Shown here one piece after another: positions 44,001-56,400 of a DNA stretch of 64,000 bases. Position 1 is the stretch's first letter. Every line of letters starts with the position of its first letter. This stretch comes from Pipra filicauda (taxonomy: Eukaryota > Chordata > Aves > Passeriformes > Pipridae). Location of the stretch: NCBI RefSeq assembly GCF_003945595.2, contig NW_024104345.1:248001-312000 (forward strand). The letters are read 5' to 3'. A program made the position numbers and the translations under genes. Under the pieces are notes generated by a model. It did not search any database and had not been told where the DNA came from. It saw only the letters and a program-made list of their open reading frames with translations.

Positions 44001-44461
44001 TTGACTTGATTTTCCACTGCAAGTAACAAGTGTTCCAGGTCTGTAAATTTACAAATACAATAAAACGGTTTCGTTCCTTTCGGTTTCTTTCCTATTCAAG
44101 ACAGGAATAATCCCGCAACAGTGAAGGCATTGTAAGTTTTGCTTTGCATTTCACAGAGTCAGAACTTTACCAGCTGGTTTTTATTAAAACCCACTTGTAA
44201 TTTTTGATCCTTCTTTCCATCAGGAAATAATAAAAGTATATTCTTCTCTCATTGTAAAACCTGTTCTTATTTTCCCTTCTCTCTAATTTTACCTACTGTA
44301 CCACCCTTTCCTAACTATGAAATAGCTTATAACATAGAAGGTCAGCGTATTGATTCTCACCCTCAGTCCATTTCTCCTTCACAACTCTTGTCAACATCTT
44401 GAAGTTCACCTTCCACTCTTTCCTCTTTCTCTTTTGATAGCTTTTGTGCTAGTTTTTAAAA
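41001..44461. other. CPNE4 5'-UTR intron, no gene seen
   Basis: AT-rich intronic sequence. No exon or repeat family was recognised; a short T/A foldback lies near 42842-42861. Confidence 0.5.
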
Positions 44462-44690
44462 ATTATAGAAATACTTAGGTTGAAAAAGACCTTTTAAGTT
44501 ATCAAGTCCAACAGTTAACCTAACACTGTCAGGCCCACCACTAAACCATGTCCTTAAGTGCCACGCCTATAAATCTTTTAAATACCTCCAGGAACAGTGA
44601 CTCAACCACTTCCCTGGGCTTCCAGAGCTTGACAAACGTTTTGGTGAAGAAATTTTTCCTGATATGAAATCTAAACCTTCCCTGGCACAA
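44462..44690 (-). repeat. CR1 LINE 3' fragment, reverse orientation
   Basis: 'atagaaatacttaggttgaa', 'caggcccaccactaaaccatg', 'ccttaagtgccacgcctata', 'aaatacctccaggaacagtg' and 'gtgaagaaatttttcctgat' match the CR1 3' end in reverse. It closely resembles the 14978-15255 copy, which suggests the same CR1 subfamily. Confidence 0.95.
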
Positions 44691-45349
44691 AAAAAACGCC
44701 CAAAGTTTTCCTGATCATAGCCAATCCACATCAGGGTGAGTTGTCACCTTCCAAGATCAGGCAAAGAGCCAATTTTAAACTATATCAGTGTCACAAATAC
44801 GTAAAAAAACACACTAACAGGTAAAAGTCCAGCGCAGAGAAGGTTCAAGTTACAAGGCTTCTCCTGCAGACATGCAGTTATTTTGAAAGTAGTTCAAATA
44901 ATCTTGCAGCGAGTATTCACTGTGTGTCCTTCTAAGGGAATCGGCACAGTATAGCTCATACTGATTTCACACCTCAGCTTTGTGTGAATCCTCCTCCTAG
45001 GGGTTCAGCTATCTGTGATCCAAGGCCTAGTTTTGACACAGCAGAACTGCGTAACCTTGAATGGAACTTCTAAAGAAACTGCCAGCTTGCAAGAAAGCTG
45101 TGTGGCAGTACTTAGGCTAGAGCCATGACAGGAGTGGTAGTTTGCAGCTAGACATAAAATCCTTAAAACACAGATTGTTAACAGCTCAAGGACTCCAGAA
45201 AAAAATCCACAGAAACCAAACAAACAAAACAACCCAAACAAAATAAAACAAAACAAAACAAAAAATCAGTCCTTCCAAGAGGAACCAGAAATCAACCTTT
45301 CCCAATACTGATGACTGCCAGGCCAGCAATGGTACCAGAATGGGTGTGG
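44691..45349. other. CPNE4 5'-UTR intron with A-rich tract
   Basis: It contains an A-rich tract of aaac units at about 45214-45267. Nothing else was recognised. Confidence 0.55.
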
Positions 45350-45848
45350 CTACACATGGAGATCTGGGTTCCCCAGCGAAAGAGCAACATGGACATACTG
45401 GAGAGAGACTAGCAAAGGATCACAAAGATAATGTAGGGATGGGAGCATAAGTTCCTCACACAGGAGAAAAGGTTGAGAGAGCTGGGACTGAGTCTGGAGA
45501 AGAGAAGGATCAGAGAGGAACTTACAAATATATACATATACTTGAAGGGAGGATGCACGGAGGATGAAGCCAGGTAGTTTCCACTGGTGCCCAATGGCAG
45601 GACCAGAGGTGACTGGCACAAACTGAAACACTGGTGGTTCCTTCTGAAGATCAGGAAACACTTTTTCACTGTGAGGGTAACCAAGCGCTGGCACAGGTTG
45701 CCCTGAGAAGTTACAGTTTTCCTCACTGGAGAAATTAGAAACCATCTAGACATAGTTCTGGGTAACTGGCTCTAGGTGGCCCTGCTTGAACACGAGGATT
45801 GGACCAAATGACCTCCAGAGGTCCCTTCCAACCTCAGCTATTCTGTGA
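45350..45848 (+). repeat. CR1 LINE 3' fragment
   Basis: 'ctgggttccccagcgaaaga', 'acatggacatactggagaga', 'ctgggactgagtctggagaa', 'tggtgcccaatggcaggacc', 'cttctgaagatcaggaaacac', 'caagcgctggcacaggttgcc' and the end 'cctccagaggtcccttccaa...ctattctgtg' follow the CR1 3' region. Long antisense frames (131 and 114 codons) fall inside it and are incidental. Confidence 0.94.
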
Positions 45849-48839
45849 AGCACGTCTTACCTAGAGGTAGTATGTCAATGCTTTGCCTGATTGCTCATCA
45901 ACCCTAGTTATCTGTCACACATCTCAGTCAATAAATAACTGGTTATGTATATCTTGCTTTCATAGTCTCTTTGCGTACAGTAAAGGATGAACAAAGAGAT
46001 CAAGAGGATTACAGCTAACTGCATTAGCTTTTCCCCATGGAAGTAGTTAGCAGGACGTCCATCTAAGAGGATCTATGCTGCTGATCAAGTACACAGAATA
46101 GACGGAATAGTTCTTAAAATTCTATTGTTATGAATGCCCTGATGAAATCAGAAAGTTCATAACATACAAAAGTTCATACGAACTAGATGTTTTAGCTTTC
46201 ACTGCAAAAACTGGAATGCCATCTCCCTTACCAGTCAATGGAAAACATTTAAGAATTAATCACCTAAAGACTACTTTTCCAACTAAATTCTCCTTGCAAT
46301 TTATTTTATTTAATGTTGCAGTTGTTCTTATATACTGTTTTGAGTTGATAGGGAAGCATTGCTTCACCTTATTCAGATATCTCTTCCTTTGGTCCACAGT
46401 AGAACATAGTCCATAAACAGGACTATTAAAATTACACACACAAAAAAAAATATTTTCTTGTGTAATCACTTTCATCTAATTACATCTAATTTCATCTAAT
46501 TACAGAAGCAAGACAATATTTAATTCAATACGAAGGGATAATCTCATAAAAATATTTGTTTAAACATTTTCAACCTTTTCATATATACTTTATTTTACAA
46601 TCAGCCATTCATTACAAATCCATGCTCAGAGATGAAGTTTTAGTCTCCTATTTCTAATTATAAGCTGCATCTGACATTTCAAACTGCAGTTACAACCTCC
46701 ATATAATAAAAACATTTATTCTGCTTAATCTCCTAGCCCTCGATAGAGAGATACAAAGTATCTGAGCTTGTGAAGAAAAAGAGACTTACAAATACATTTC
46801 ACCAGCTTCCTCATTTCTGACTACTCTTCAGTCCTGTGGCATAATTCTTTCTTAATGAGGAAGATAAGAAACTAACAGAAATATGTACTTGGAATCCCTA
46901 TTGAAGTTAATACAACTGCTTTTGTCACAAAGAGAAGCAAAATTAAAATTACAGTTAGTCAGGCAGCAGTTAATCCAGATGAAGAGAAAAAAAGACTTTT
47001 CCTAAATGCAGAGAAAATTATATGTGCCTTAAAAGTTTCTGCTTGATCTTTCTTTGTTTGAATGTGGCCACCTCCAGCATATACTGTCAGCCCCAAAATA
47101 AAGGGCTGACACTGGATTTTATACATCTGCAAAATAATGAAGAAAAAAAAAAATCAAACTGTGGCAGAGCAAACCTCCCTCTCTTTTTTCCACACAAGTG
47201 AAGCTGAGCCTCAGTCCAGGTCTTCAACACAAGCTTAAGACTGAAAGCCTTTCTTGAAGTTCAAAAAGAATATCCTCAAGAAGTTACAAGCTGCCTGCAA
47301 TCCATCACAGAGGACTGGACCCTACTTAAAACACTCTGACAGCTTATTTCAATCTCCTGTTTCCCTTTCCCTCACTCTTCTCTCCTTCTTCGTCTACATA
47401 CTAATTCCATACAACTAATTTCATAAATTTTTATAGATTTTTTTTTCTTCCTCCTTTCTTTGATCACTGTGCAAAGATGAGCCTCTCTGGCCAAATATCT
47501 GGCAAGATCTCAAAGTCATTTTCAGTCTTTCTGAATGGATCTTAATGATCCCATAAAACTTTCACCATAAATTAAAAGCCAAGTAAAAACATCTGCTTTT
47601 ATCAACACATGAAGTATCAGGGCAACATTTGCACCGAGATCATACAGATGATGCGCAACTCCATCAACTCACGAATGCAACAGTAACAGCAGCAGCAATT
47701 AGCATAAAACCAAATAAGAAACAGCTGTCTACAGTACTTAGCACACTGTTAGCTGCGGGTTATCCATTTGTCCACATTTCCGAGGATTTCACTGGCAGTG
47801 ACTTCAAAGTGCCAGTCACAGCCTTTACATTACAGTACACATATTATCTTACTGCAGATATTTTACAAGATATTCTTAATTCGATAAGCAAGTTCTGCAT
47901 TTTTCACAGTATCCAGCTGATTATTGACAGAGTCCTTATAGATGGCAACTAACACTAACAATCCTAGTCCTTCACATTATTCTGAGCCACAGTGACAAGC
48001 AGTCACAGTGACTAAAGACAACAATCTCGCCTGAAGGCTCTAGACAACATAATGCAGGAGGAGAAACTCCCTCAAGTAAACTGTCAAAAAAGAGTTAGAA
48101 ATTAATTCCAAATACTGCCCATGTCCAAGCTGCACCCCATAGCCTAATGACTGGCTTTTGCCACCTTGCCTTGCCCTCTACAGACGTACAGTGAATGTCT
48201 GTCTTGCCACCTGATTACTGACAATCCATATAACATTTAGCAATCAATTCGCAGCAAATAATTCACGGGAGGAAATTAGAGAAGGCAGTAGATTAGAAAA
48301 GCATGGATTAACTGGGACAGTTGTCATGCCCAAGCAGTTCGACAGCTCATAGTCTTTTACACCAAGAAAACTTCTCTTGCTTAGGGCACACTTGCTTTCC
48401 ATTTGTCCACTGTTCAACTAAAGGGAATCTCACTCCACACTACCCTACCTATAACAGTTCCAGACCTTGCTGATCTATGAACCACAGTCATTAGTACATG
48501 AAATGCTGTAAGTACTCCCCTTATGTCAATTACAAATTTATTGACAATAAATGAGGAATCAAAGTCACATGGGTGGCTACAGCCAGGAATCACTGTTCTA
48601 GCTATAAAAGGTTGGTCTGGCCAAGGGTCCTCTTACCACCCCATCCTGAAGTGCTTCTTGCACTCCTTTCAATCAGGCTACCAAAGAAACTGACAGCCAT
48701 TTTACTTCCAGCTTTGGAGGGCCTGGATGGGCAAAGCAGGAAAGGTTAGTGGTAAGAGTGGGGTGGGGGAGAGTAACGAGCTAAGTTAGGAAAGGAATCT
48801 CCTTCTGGTCAGACCAGCTTCTATTCATAACCAGGCGCA
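45849..48839. other. CPNE4 5'-UTR intron or flank, no gene seen
   Basis: AT-rich sequence with a small tandem repeat at about 46473-46502 (tttcatctaattacatctaa). The 107-codon frame at 47629-47952 has no recognised domain. Confidence 0.5.
46473..46502 (+). repeat. Short imperfect tandem repeat (catctaatt)
   Basis: Three copies of catctaatt with ta or tt spacers, spanning roughly 30 bases. Confidence 0.8.
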
Positions 48840-49190
48840 CGATGAAAGGACTTTGCTGTCGAAGGACACCGCAAAAAGACCGACGTAAACCAGCCCCTCG
48901 CTGCGAACGGGAGGGTGCGCAGGATGTGCCCTACCGGAGGAACGGATCGGGCAAGTCGGGATGAGCATCCCCGCCCCGCACTCCCGGCGGGATCCCCGCG
49001 CGGAGTGGAGAGAGCCGCCGCCGCCGCGCTCCGCCGATCCTCGGGCTCCCTCCGGCGGGGACAGGGACAGCCCGGGCGCGGCTTTCGGCGTGGCGAGAGC
49101 CGTCAGCCTCGCTCCCCGCCCGCGACACCGCTGCCCTCGGAGGTCTCGGGTACAGTAATCCAAGGAAGAAGGAGTCGGGACTTACATACT
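48840..49190. promoter_or_regulatory. Small CpG island, possible alternative promoter
   Basis: About 350 bases are sharply GC- and CpG-rich (ctcccggcgggatccccgcg, gggcgcggctttcggcgtgg) inside AT-rich sequence. On the minus strand a good donor (ctaagtat|gtaagtcccg) puts an exon end at 49186. An alternative first exon could therefore lie at about 49186-49330, with the island mostly in the start of its intron. Long frames on both strands here result from GC richness. CPNE4 is the only recognised gene nearby, so linkage to it is inference. A divergent non-coding transcript is equally possible. Confidence 0.55.
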
Positions 49191-52100
49191 TAGCGCTAGT
49201 CCCGCTTATCGAATCGGTTCCAAGGGACTGACACAAAAACGTCATTGTTGGGCAAATCACACCGTTTCTGCAGGCCACGGGTAGAACTCCCAAGGCAGTT
49301 TACTTGGACACACCCTTTGTATAATCATTTTCTAAAGGAAATCAATGGGAATTGGGTCATTTACTGCATCAGGTTTCACTCTGTATTTGAGTACTGGAGA
49401 GAAAGAGAGAAGTCCTGCTAAAATTTCCAGTAAAGCCACTTGCAATGTTATGTTTCCATTCCTGTCTGTAGTATGTACGATCCCACTCCTAGTTCATTTT
49501 TGGTGTTCGGATGGTCTCTGAACACCTGCCCTGAAATCCATTCCGAGCACTGTACTCAGCTGCAGCAGACCCTGTAGGTACAGTGTTTCTGCACACTCAC
49601 AGCTGTGATTCAGCAAAGCATTCAAGCTTATTCACCAAAACACTTGGGCATGTGCTAGTTTTTAAGCATGCATGTAGCTCCTCTTATCTCTGTGCAGCTT
49701 TTTCTAGGCCACAAATGCCACTTACCTGTCTTTGAGAATCAAAGCTGTTTGAGGACATGCACACCACTTGGAAGAAGAATACGTTCCTGAATCAGAGCTA
49801 GATGGGAACTTCACAGCTGTGTAGTGCTTGCAGCACAAAAGCATAAGCAGAAGCAAATCAACACAACTTCGTTTTCTTAAAGACAGAAACTACAAATGGC
49901 TGATTAGTGGGAGAAAACACGAGGGTCTTCGGCCACAGAAAACTGAATCTACACTGAATAAACCCCTGTCCCTGACATCAATTAGCATTGGTGGCACATT
50001 CAACTGCACCAGCAAAGGATGCTTCAGTTCCAAGGGCAGACAAAAGCAGAGCTCCTCAGAGCAGCGTGCCTTACTAATGCAGGTTTTGCTGTCAGGCATC
50101 TTGTAAAAAACCTGAAAACATTTAGCTGCTCTTCAAAGTTGCAAGTTGTGGTTTTTAAGAGCAAAAGTGGACTTAAAATTTGAGTCACAAATGCTTAAAC
50201 CCCAAACCTACCATTTTCACAGCAACCTCAGCATAGCTCTTTGTAGGCATGTATCCTTCATCATCAAGTTAGAACTTCTTGCTTGCTTAAAGTCACCTTT
50301 CCAACAAGATACATTAAATTTTAGGTTGGCTATTTATGCAAAGTGTTGCTGACTAATGGTTGCATCAGGAACCATAATGCTGACCACTGGCTATCTCGCA
50401 TTCAAATTCCACCACTCTAACAGTCCATTAACAGAGTGTTTTCGCATGGAGTCTACTACATGATTTTAAAACATTAAAATAATAAACCTAGGAAAAGGGA
50501 AGCTATGACAGCATAATAAAATACCAACGCCTACCAAACACCATGTGCATACAAAGACATAGAAAGGCATATAATAGAAAAACATTTTTTAAACTTTGAA
50601 TGTTGTCAGCCAACCACTGAATGCAATATCTAGAAATAGCTGTATTTTATAACATAATTTAAACAATCTCTAGCAAAAAAGGCAGACAACCCAAGATAAG
50701 ACTGCCAGTCATTTGATTGCCTTTTTCCACCTGGCTTCAACATCTTGGTCTTTCAAACTTCCCAAGCAACTCGGCAAGGCACTTAGTCTGTCCACATCCA
50801 CAGTACTTTCCTAACCCACCCCATGAAGACAAATCAGCAATTGTGATATATGAGTGATAGCTGCCATAAAAATGTCTCCTATAAACCAGCACTGAACATG
50901 TAACACCACCATGTATACTCCATTAACTTCTCTGCATATGGAGAGCTCCAAGCTTTGGCATGCTGCTAAGAAGGTAATTTTTCAGTCCAAGGTGCAAATG
51001 TCCAATCTCTTGAGCAGAATTACTTACAGTAATTCACCTTAGTTCAGTGTTTCAAACTGGGGTACGTTTAAGCACCCTATTTTAGAAAAATCTCCCCCCA
51101 AAGATTAGAAGATGGACAGTTAAACATGACAGCTCAGCTACAGAGTGGCTGCTGAGCTACACAAACTGATAATGCTTTTCACATGTATATTAAGAACCTC
51201 CTTTTGAATGTTATTAACAGCTTTCTTGAATACTTTTAACTTTAGTGATACACAATTTGTTTCCTATTGTCCTAACTCAGGAAAGCTGTCCAGCACATGC
51301 CTGAGTTCCTGCTCACAAAGGATTACTTTAAGGCTGTCTGTAGCTTTCCAGTAATGTGCATTTGAACTCCACAGACCACACCACAATGTTTTTTCCTTGC
51401 TTGAATAGCTAGATTGATCAGACTTTCGCCACCTGAAATTTCAAGGACCCAAGAACAAACTTGTGAAATGCCATCCCAAAGGAGGTTTTCTTACCTGAAA
51501 ATAGTTACAGCACAAAGAAAAGCATTGGGTTTTGTTTGTTCCACCCTCACCAAGTCTGATCCTGTGTTGCTGCCACTTAAAATGCAAGGAAGTTTCCATT
51601 TTATTTTACTTACTTTCATGCCTTAAAAAAGAACCCAAACAATTTGACAGAACTCTTGCAGCTGCAACAACAACAAAAGTTCCACAAACAACTGACTAGA
51701 TTCTGTAAACTGCTTACTGTCAGGTATTTTAGCAGCACAGAAAAAAAACAGAACAGCAGTAACTGAATAGTCAGCTCGCAAGTGTGGAAATTGCAACCTC
51801 CAAGCTTTTTGAGGAGCAATGCTCTGTTTTCTGTAACATTTCTGCATAACCACACCAGAAAGCATGCTTTTTGGTGAGAGACTGTGATTACATGCATGCC
51901 TGTACATCTTCTATTACAGCTGAGTCCCTGGTCCTTGACTAGAGCTTCTGAGGCTCAACAGCAACACAAGCAAGATAAAACACTTCCAGGATGAAAACAG
52001 TTGACCTAGCACTGCCAGCAAAACACACGGAGCATTTCTAAATTGCAATCGCTATCTCCAATGAGTGTCACCTGCTTCTCTTTTTAACCCACAAGTTTAC

Positions 52101-52679
52101 TCTTCTTTGAAGCAGGTAAAAAAATCCTTCCGCTCCCCCGGACCCGTCGAGCGGAGAGGGCTTAAAGAGGAGCACTGAACCTAATTTGACTTGAAAGTAC
52201 TTCAGCTGGACCAGTGAAAACAAGACCCAGATGCAAAGTTACCTAACTGAGCCCGTACTGCACAACTACAGCCAGTTGTGTAACAAACCTCAGGAAAATT
52301 TTGCAGCTCTTAATCAGGCAAAACTCCCTGCTGATTTCCACGAGGGAGCTCTCATCAATCAAAAACTGCGAAAACTGAATTCAGTTTTCTCCCTTTTAAT
52401 GAAAAGGTTTATTTTGAGCTATGAGAACATAAGATTATATGAACTCGGCAAACCCATAACGCTCACTTTAACGGCACGGAATTAGTCCTGTGTTTAATCT
52501 ACTAACCACAGAAAATAATCTCATCAGCACTCTGTATTTGGTAGTGTACAGGAAAAAAAGAAACAAGACCTAAACTGACATAAAATAATTTCACAAATAA
52601 CGGACCTGTTCTCCTGACAGCTAAAAGATGGAACGGGCAGGGGAAGATCCACAGCTCTTTAATTAAACTCCATTCCCTT
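49191..52679. other. Sequence between the two CpG islands
   Basis: No coding exon was recognised. There is a perfect minus-strand donor CAG|GTAAGT with exon end at 49726. No repeat family was identified. Confidence 0.5.
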
Positions 52680-52999
52680 TGGGCGAACGGGGAAGACCGG
52701 CGTCCCCGCCCGGGTTCCTCCCCGAAGTCGCGCAGCTCCCCGCGGCACCCGGGAAGAGAATCCACCCGCGATGCGTCCACAAGTGACCGGCGGGGGTCCC
52801 GCGACCACGACGAAGCCGCGGCGGGAAGATCCCGGTGAAGCGCGGGCGCCGAAGGAGGGAGGAGGGCGGGATGAGAGGCTCCCGCTCCACGTGCGCCCCG
52901 CTCCGCTCCGCGACCGGCACCGGCGGCCGGGGCACCACAGCCCGTCCCGCCCGTCCCGCCGCCGCCCGACTTCCCTCGGGGAGCGCCGCCCGCCCCTAC

Positions 53000-53420
53000 C
53001 TGCCCGCCGGTGGCGGCGAGACCCCTCCGCCCGCGCCCGGTCCCTCTCAGCGGTCGGCGGGAGGGCAGGAGTGCTGTCCCGCCCGCAGGGCGAGCCCCAT
53101 GTGAAGAAAAGCGAGGGAGCCCGGCAGCTCCACCGCCGCCGCCGAGGGGAGGGGACAGAGGGAGGAGGCAGGAGGGCGGGACGCGCCGGGCGCTCCCCCG
53201 CTCGGAGCCGCCCCGGCCCCGCGGTGCCGGAGCCGCGGAGCCCGCGGAGCCCGCGGAGCCCGCGGCAGCGCCCCCTGCGGGGGGCGGCGGGCACGGAGGG
53301 GGCGCCGGGGATGCTCCGGGCTTCCCGTGCACGTCTCTGCCCTCCGAGCTGCGAGCACCGAGCTTTTCTCTGGTGCCATTTCAGCACACCTGGGGAGGAG
53401 AAGCGATTTCCTTGCACTGC
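53000..53420 (-). other. CPNE4: Predicted CPNE4 untranslated first exon
   Basis: On the minus strand the CpG island reads into ...ccaccggcgggcag|gtaggggcgg, a reasonable donor with the exon ending at 53000. Splicing from here to the acceptor at 6179 would give ...gggcag+aacaaggaATG. The transcription start is not visible; about 53420 is a guess at the island edge. The exon would contain short upstream frames, including a 17-codon one at 53100-53047 that starts ATGGGGCTC and ends TGA before the donor. Confidence 0.45.
53235..53265 (+). repeat. GC-rich 9-bp tandem repeat in CpG island
   Basis: Three perfect copies of gcggagccc plus a partial gcgg. It lies within the predicted first exon or promoter. 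Confidence 0.9.
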
Positions 53421-56400
53421 TGAGCGGCCGCCAGTATGGGGTTAACTAAGTCCGACCAGTATTTCCGATGAGCCGAATGGTTCAAGCTGAGCATTAGGTT
53501 AAATTCGGGCTGTAACACGCACATGCCGGCAGAAGCACAAATGCCCACAAGCCGGGGAGGCAGCAGTGCCAGCCTGCGAGAGTGAAACAGGCTTGAGTGG
53601 TTGCTGAGGGGCCACTCTCCCCCTGGCATCGGGGTTCTTGCTGACTCTGCAGTGCCTCGCTAGATGTCCTAACAGGGAGAACGGATAGGATGGCCCCAAC
53701 TAAGCGAAAAGAGAGTTCTTACAGTCAAAAAACAGCTCAAGGACTTGGGATATCAGGATTCACTGTTTGACTTTGCCTACCTATGGCAGCCACTCAGTTC
53801 TTGATCAACTGAGCAACTGTGTCAATGCCGAAGTGTGTTCTTGTGAAAAATCTGGCCGGCTTCCCAGAAATCCTCAGATTACGCAGGGAATTGGATTTAC
53901 ACTTGTCAGTTAAACAAATCCCCAAATATTTGTGGAATATAGCATCTTTGTGCCATAGCTCCTCACCTGTATAATCTAATTTCCTCTCCCTACCTCACAA
54001 GAATCTGATGAAGATAAAAATTCATAGATCTATCTGAGACACACCAATTTAAAAATGATAGAGCTCCCAGAGCATGTCCACTGAGATACAGATGCTGCAG
54101 TCATCCCCCAAACAGGCATAAAGATATAAACACAAACCATTTTGAAAAAAGGGTACCTCCAGTGATGAAAATTTTTCAGGAAAGGGAAGGAGTGCAAGAC
54201 AGAAACAAGTTAGTCTTATGTTATGAACTTGATGCCAGGTGTTTTCTGAGCTGGCAAATCCTGGACTACTGCTCCTGAGCAGTGTGAGGCGTCAAACAGA
54301 GAACAGGCAGGCAAACACATTTGCTAGCCCAAACCAGGAACACTCATCACACGTCTTCCAAATTAAAAATGGTAAGAGTCACCTCTTGAGATGTAGCTGA
54401 ACTCTTCTGTCAGAACCCCCTGATTCTCTGATTAGCGACTTCAATATGATACTGCTGCAAATGTTAGAATTATACATTGTAAACCTGATTTTTTTTTCAA
54501 ACTGCTGATAACGTGCAACAAAACACAGCATTTTACAGAGCATATTATGCAAAAGATCCTGCTGATTAGGAATTTGTTCACAGCATTAAAATCAAAGATT
54601 AGCCTTTCTATCTATACATTCACAGAAATAAACATAAATTACTTTTATAGTACAGTAAGAATTACAAAAAACTCATCTAAACACAACAAACAGTATAATT
54701 TCCCTTGTCTTTTCTGCTTACCTCTTCTCTGTTACTGTTTTTGTAAAGCTGTGATTTTTTTTTCCCTTATGCACCCAGTACATAATAGCATAACCACTAA
54801 GCTAATGAAGTTCTCCAGGAAGTCAAGATTTCCCTTAGTTTTATTTGGATCTCACAAGTCTTATAGCTTAATAACAGCAGAATCATATTGCACAGAAATG
54901 CATGGGTGAAGCCTCCAGGAAAAAACTGTGTATTAATACAAAGCCAGGTTTGCTGTCCCAGAATAACTGCTGGGCAAGGCTGCTTGACTCCTAGATTCTG
55001 CATGCTGTGTCATGGCTGGGAGCTGTGACAGCTCACTGGAGCTGCTTCCTGCTAACAGCCTCTTGCACACCAGGATGCTTCATGTTTAGCTCGGCTCTCT
55101 AGAAAACAGCAAGAAACACAGGATGCCCTGCAGGAATAAGGGAGACCTCATGAATCTGTGACTTTGGCAAGACTTCCACAAAATGTATTTGTGGTCTAGC
55201 TGTAGGCTGGAACTTACCAGTGGGATAACCTGCAGTAGGGGACTGTGAGAAGGAGCAGGATCTAACCTCCATCTGTGTTTAGCTGAGTCCAGATGAAGTG
55301 TGAGCTCTCTGTTCTTTATCTTACACTCCAACACTTAAATAATACTTCTCATTCTGTGGCACGGATCCTATAAGGGCTCGAATCTCACCCTGTAGTTATG
55401 TGCCCACACAGCTACATGTCTTAGCGTTTCCTCTGCTTGCTAATATTACCTGCTAGTATTGCTAAAGCACTCTTAATAGGGCAGAGAGATGCTGTAAGTA
55501 CCTGCGTCCTCCTGCGGGTGGCATCAGAATATCTTCAGTGGACCAAGGCATGCCTAGGAAAGAGATAGGAGAAGGATGATATTCCTGCTTGCCAACAGCC
55601 AGCCTCAGTACACTGCGAGGGCAGCTAAGCAGATCACATAAACCAGTAGATCTTTAAATTAAACGAATGATTTAAAGTCTTAAGAATTAACTTGTGTGTT
55701 AACTAAGTGTAAGTGCAAGCCAGGATATCAAAGGTTACAGATTTAAGCTGTCCACCCACTTGTAACAAGAGCAGGGTGGTTCCGTGGTTTTAACTATTGT
55801 GTTACAATTGTCATGCTTGGTTTTGGTGCCTGTATAGATCAGGAAAGACTTTATCACAATGAGACAAGTTAGTGCATAGTCCCAAGCCATTATGCACTTT
55901 GAAAACACTCAAGTGCTATTTAAGTTCTAATGTCCAAAGCCTTACGGGTATAACTACTGAGCAAATGAATGCTTTACCTGCAGAGTATCTGTGCTCATTT
56001 TAGAATACTTTTTTCAGAATTTGTTCATGCCTTGTACTGTTCAGTTGCCCATATGACTAAATTCTGCTGCCTGAGACGATAACCACAATAAAGCTTAGTC
56101 AGCTTATACCCACCAACCATCAACAGTTGTAAATGGAGGAAAGCATGACCTTCAAAAACACAACAGGAAAAATGTTTCTTTCTTTTTTTTTTTACCTTCC
56201 TCTCCTTTAAAAGCATTTTAAATGTTAAAAGTTGGTGTTTGCTGCCCTTGCAAGCATGGATCTGCTCACCTGACATTTACATCTGACTTTTCTAACAGAC
56301 TTGTCCTAGGTTTTGCTTAGGAACTTCATTGACACGCTTGCTTGCAAAAGACCTGGATTAATTGTATTAGAGACCAAATACATGATTTCTACAGTAACTA

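Larger units (their letters stand above)
52680..53430. promoter_or_regulatory. CPNE4: CpG island, likely CPNE4 promoter
   Basis: About 750 bases of dense CpG with many GC boxes (gggcgg/ccgccc, as in ccgtcccgcccgtcccgcc near 52943-52961) stand out in AT-rich surroundings. It is the strongest promoter candidate in the window and lies about 47 kb upstream, on the minus strand, of the first CPNE4 coding exon, which carries only 8 bases of 5' UTR and so needs an upstream exon. No TATA box was seen, as expected for a CpG-island promoter. Frames of up to 276 codons on both strands are open because stop codons are scarce in GC-rich DNA. Assignment to CPNE4 is inference. Confidence 0.7.

Noticed and set aside
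45350..45753. 131- and 114-codon minus-strand frames
   Set aside because: They are antisense to a CR1 3' fragment and have no independent support.
48825..49293. 112-, 120- and 92-codon frames at the smaller CpG island
   Set aside because: Same GC-composition effect, mutually overlapping, no domain. The minus-strand frame also crosses the GTAAGT donor.
52502..53445. Long overlapping reading frames (276, 252 and 224 codons) on both strands of the CpG island
   Set aside because: They overlap each other in several frames, are rich in Gly/Ala/Arg/Pro as GC-rich non-coding DNA would be, and match no family. Scarcity of stop codons in the island explains them.
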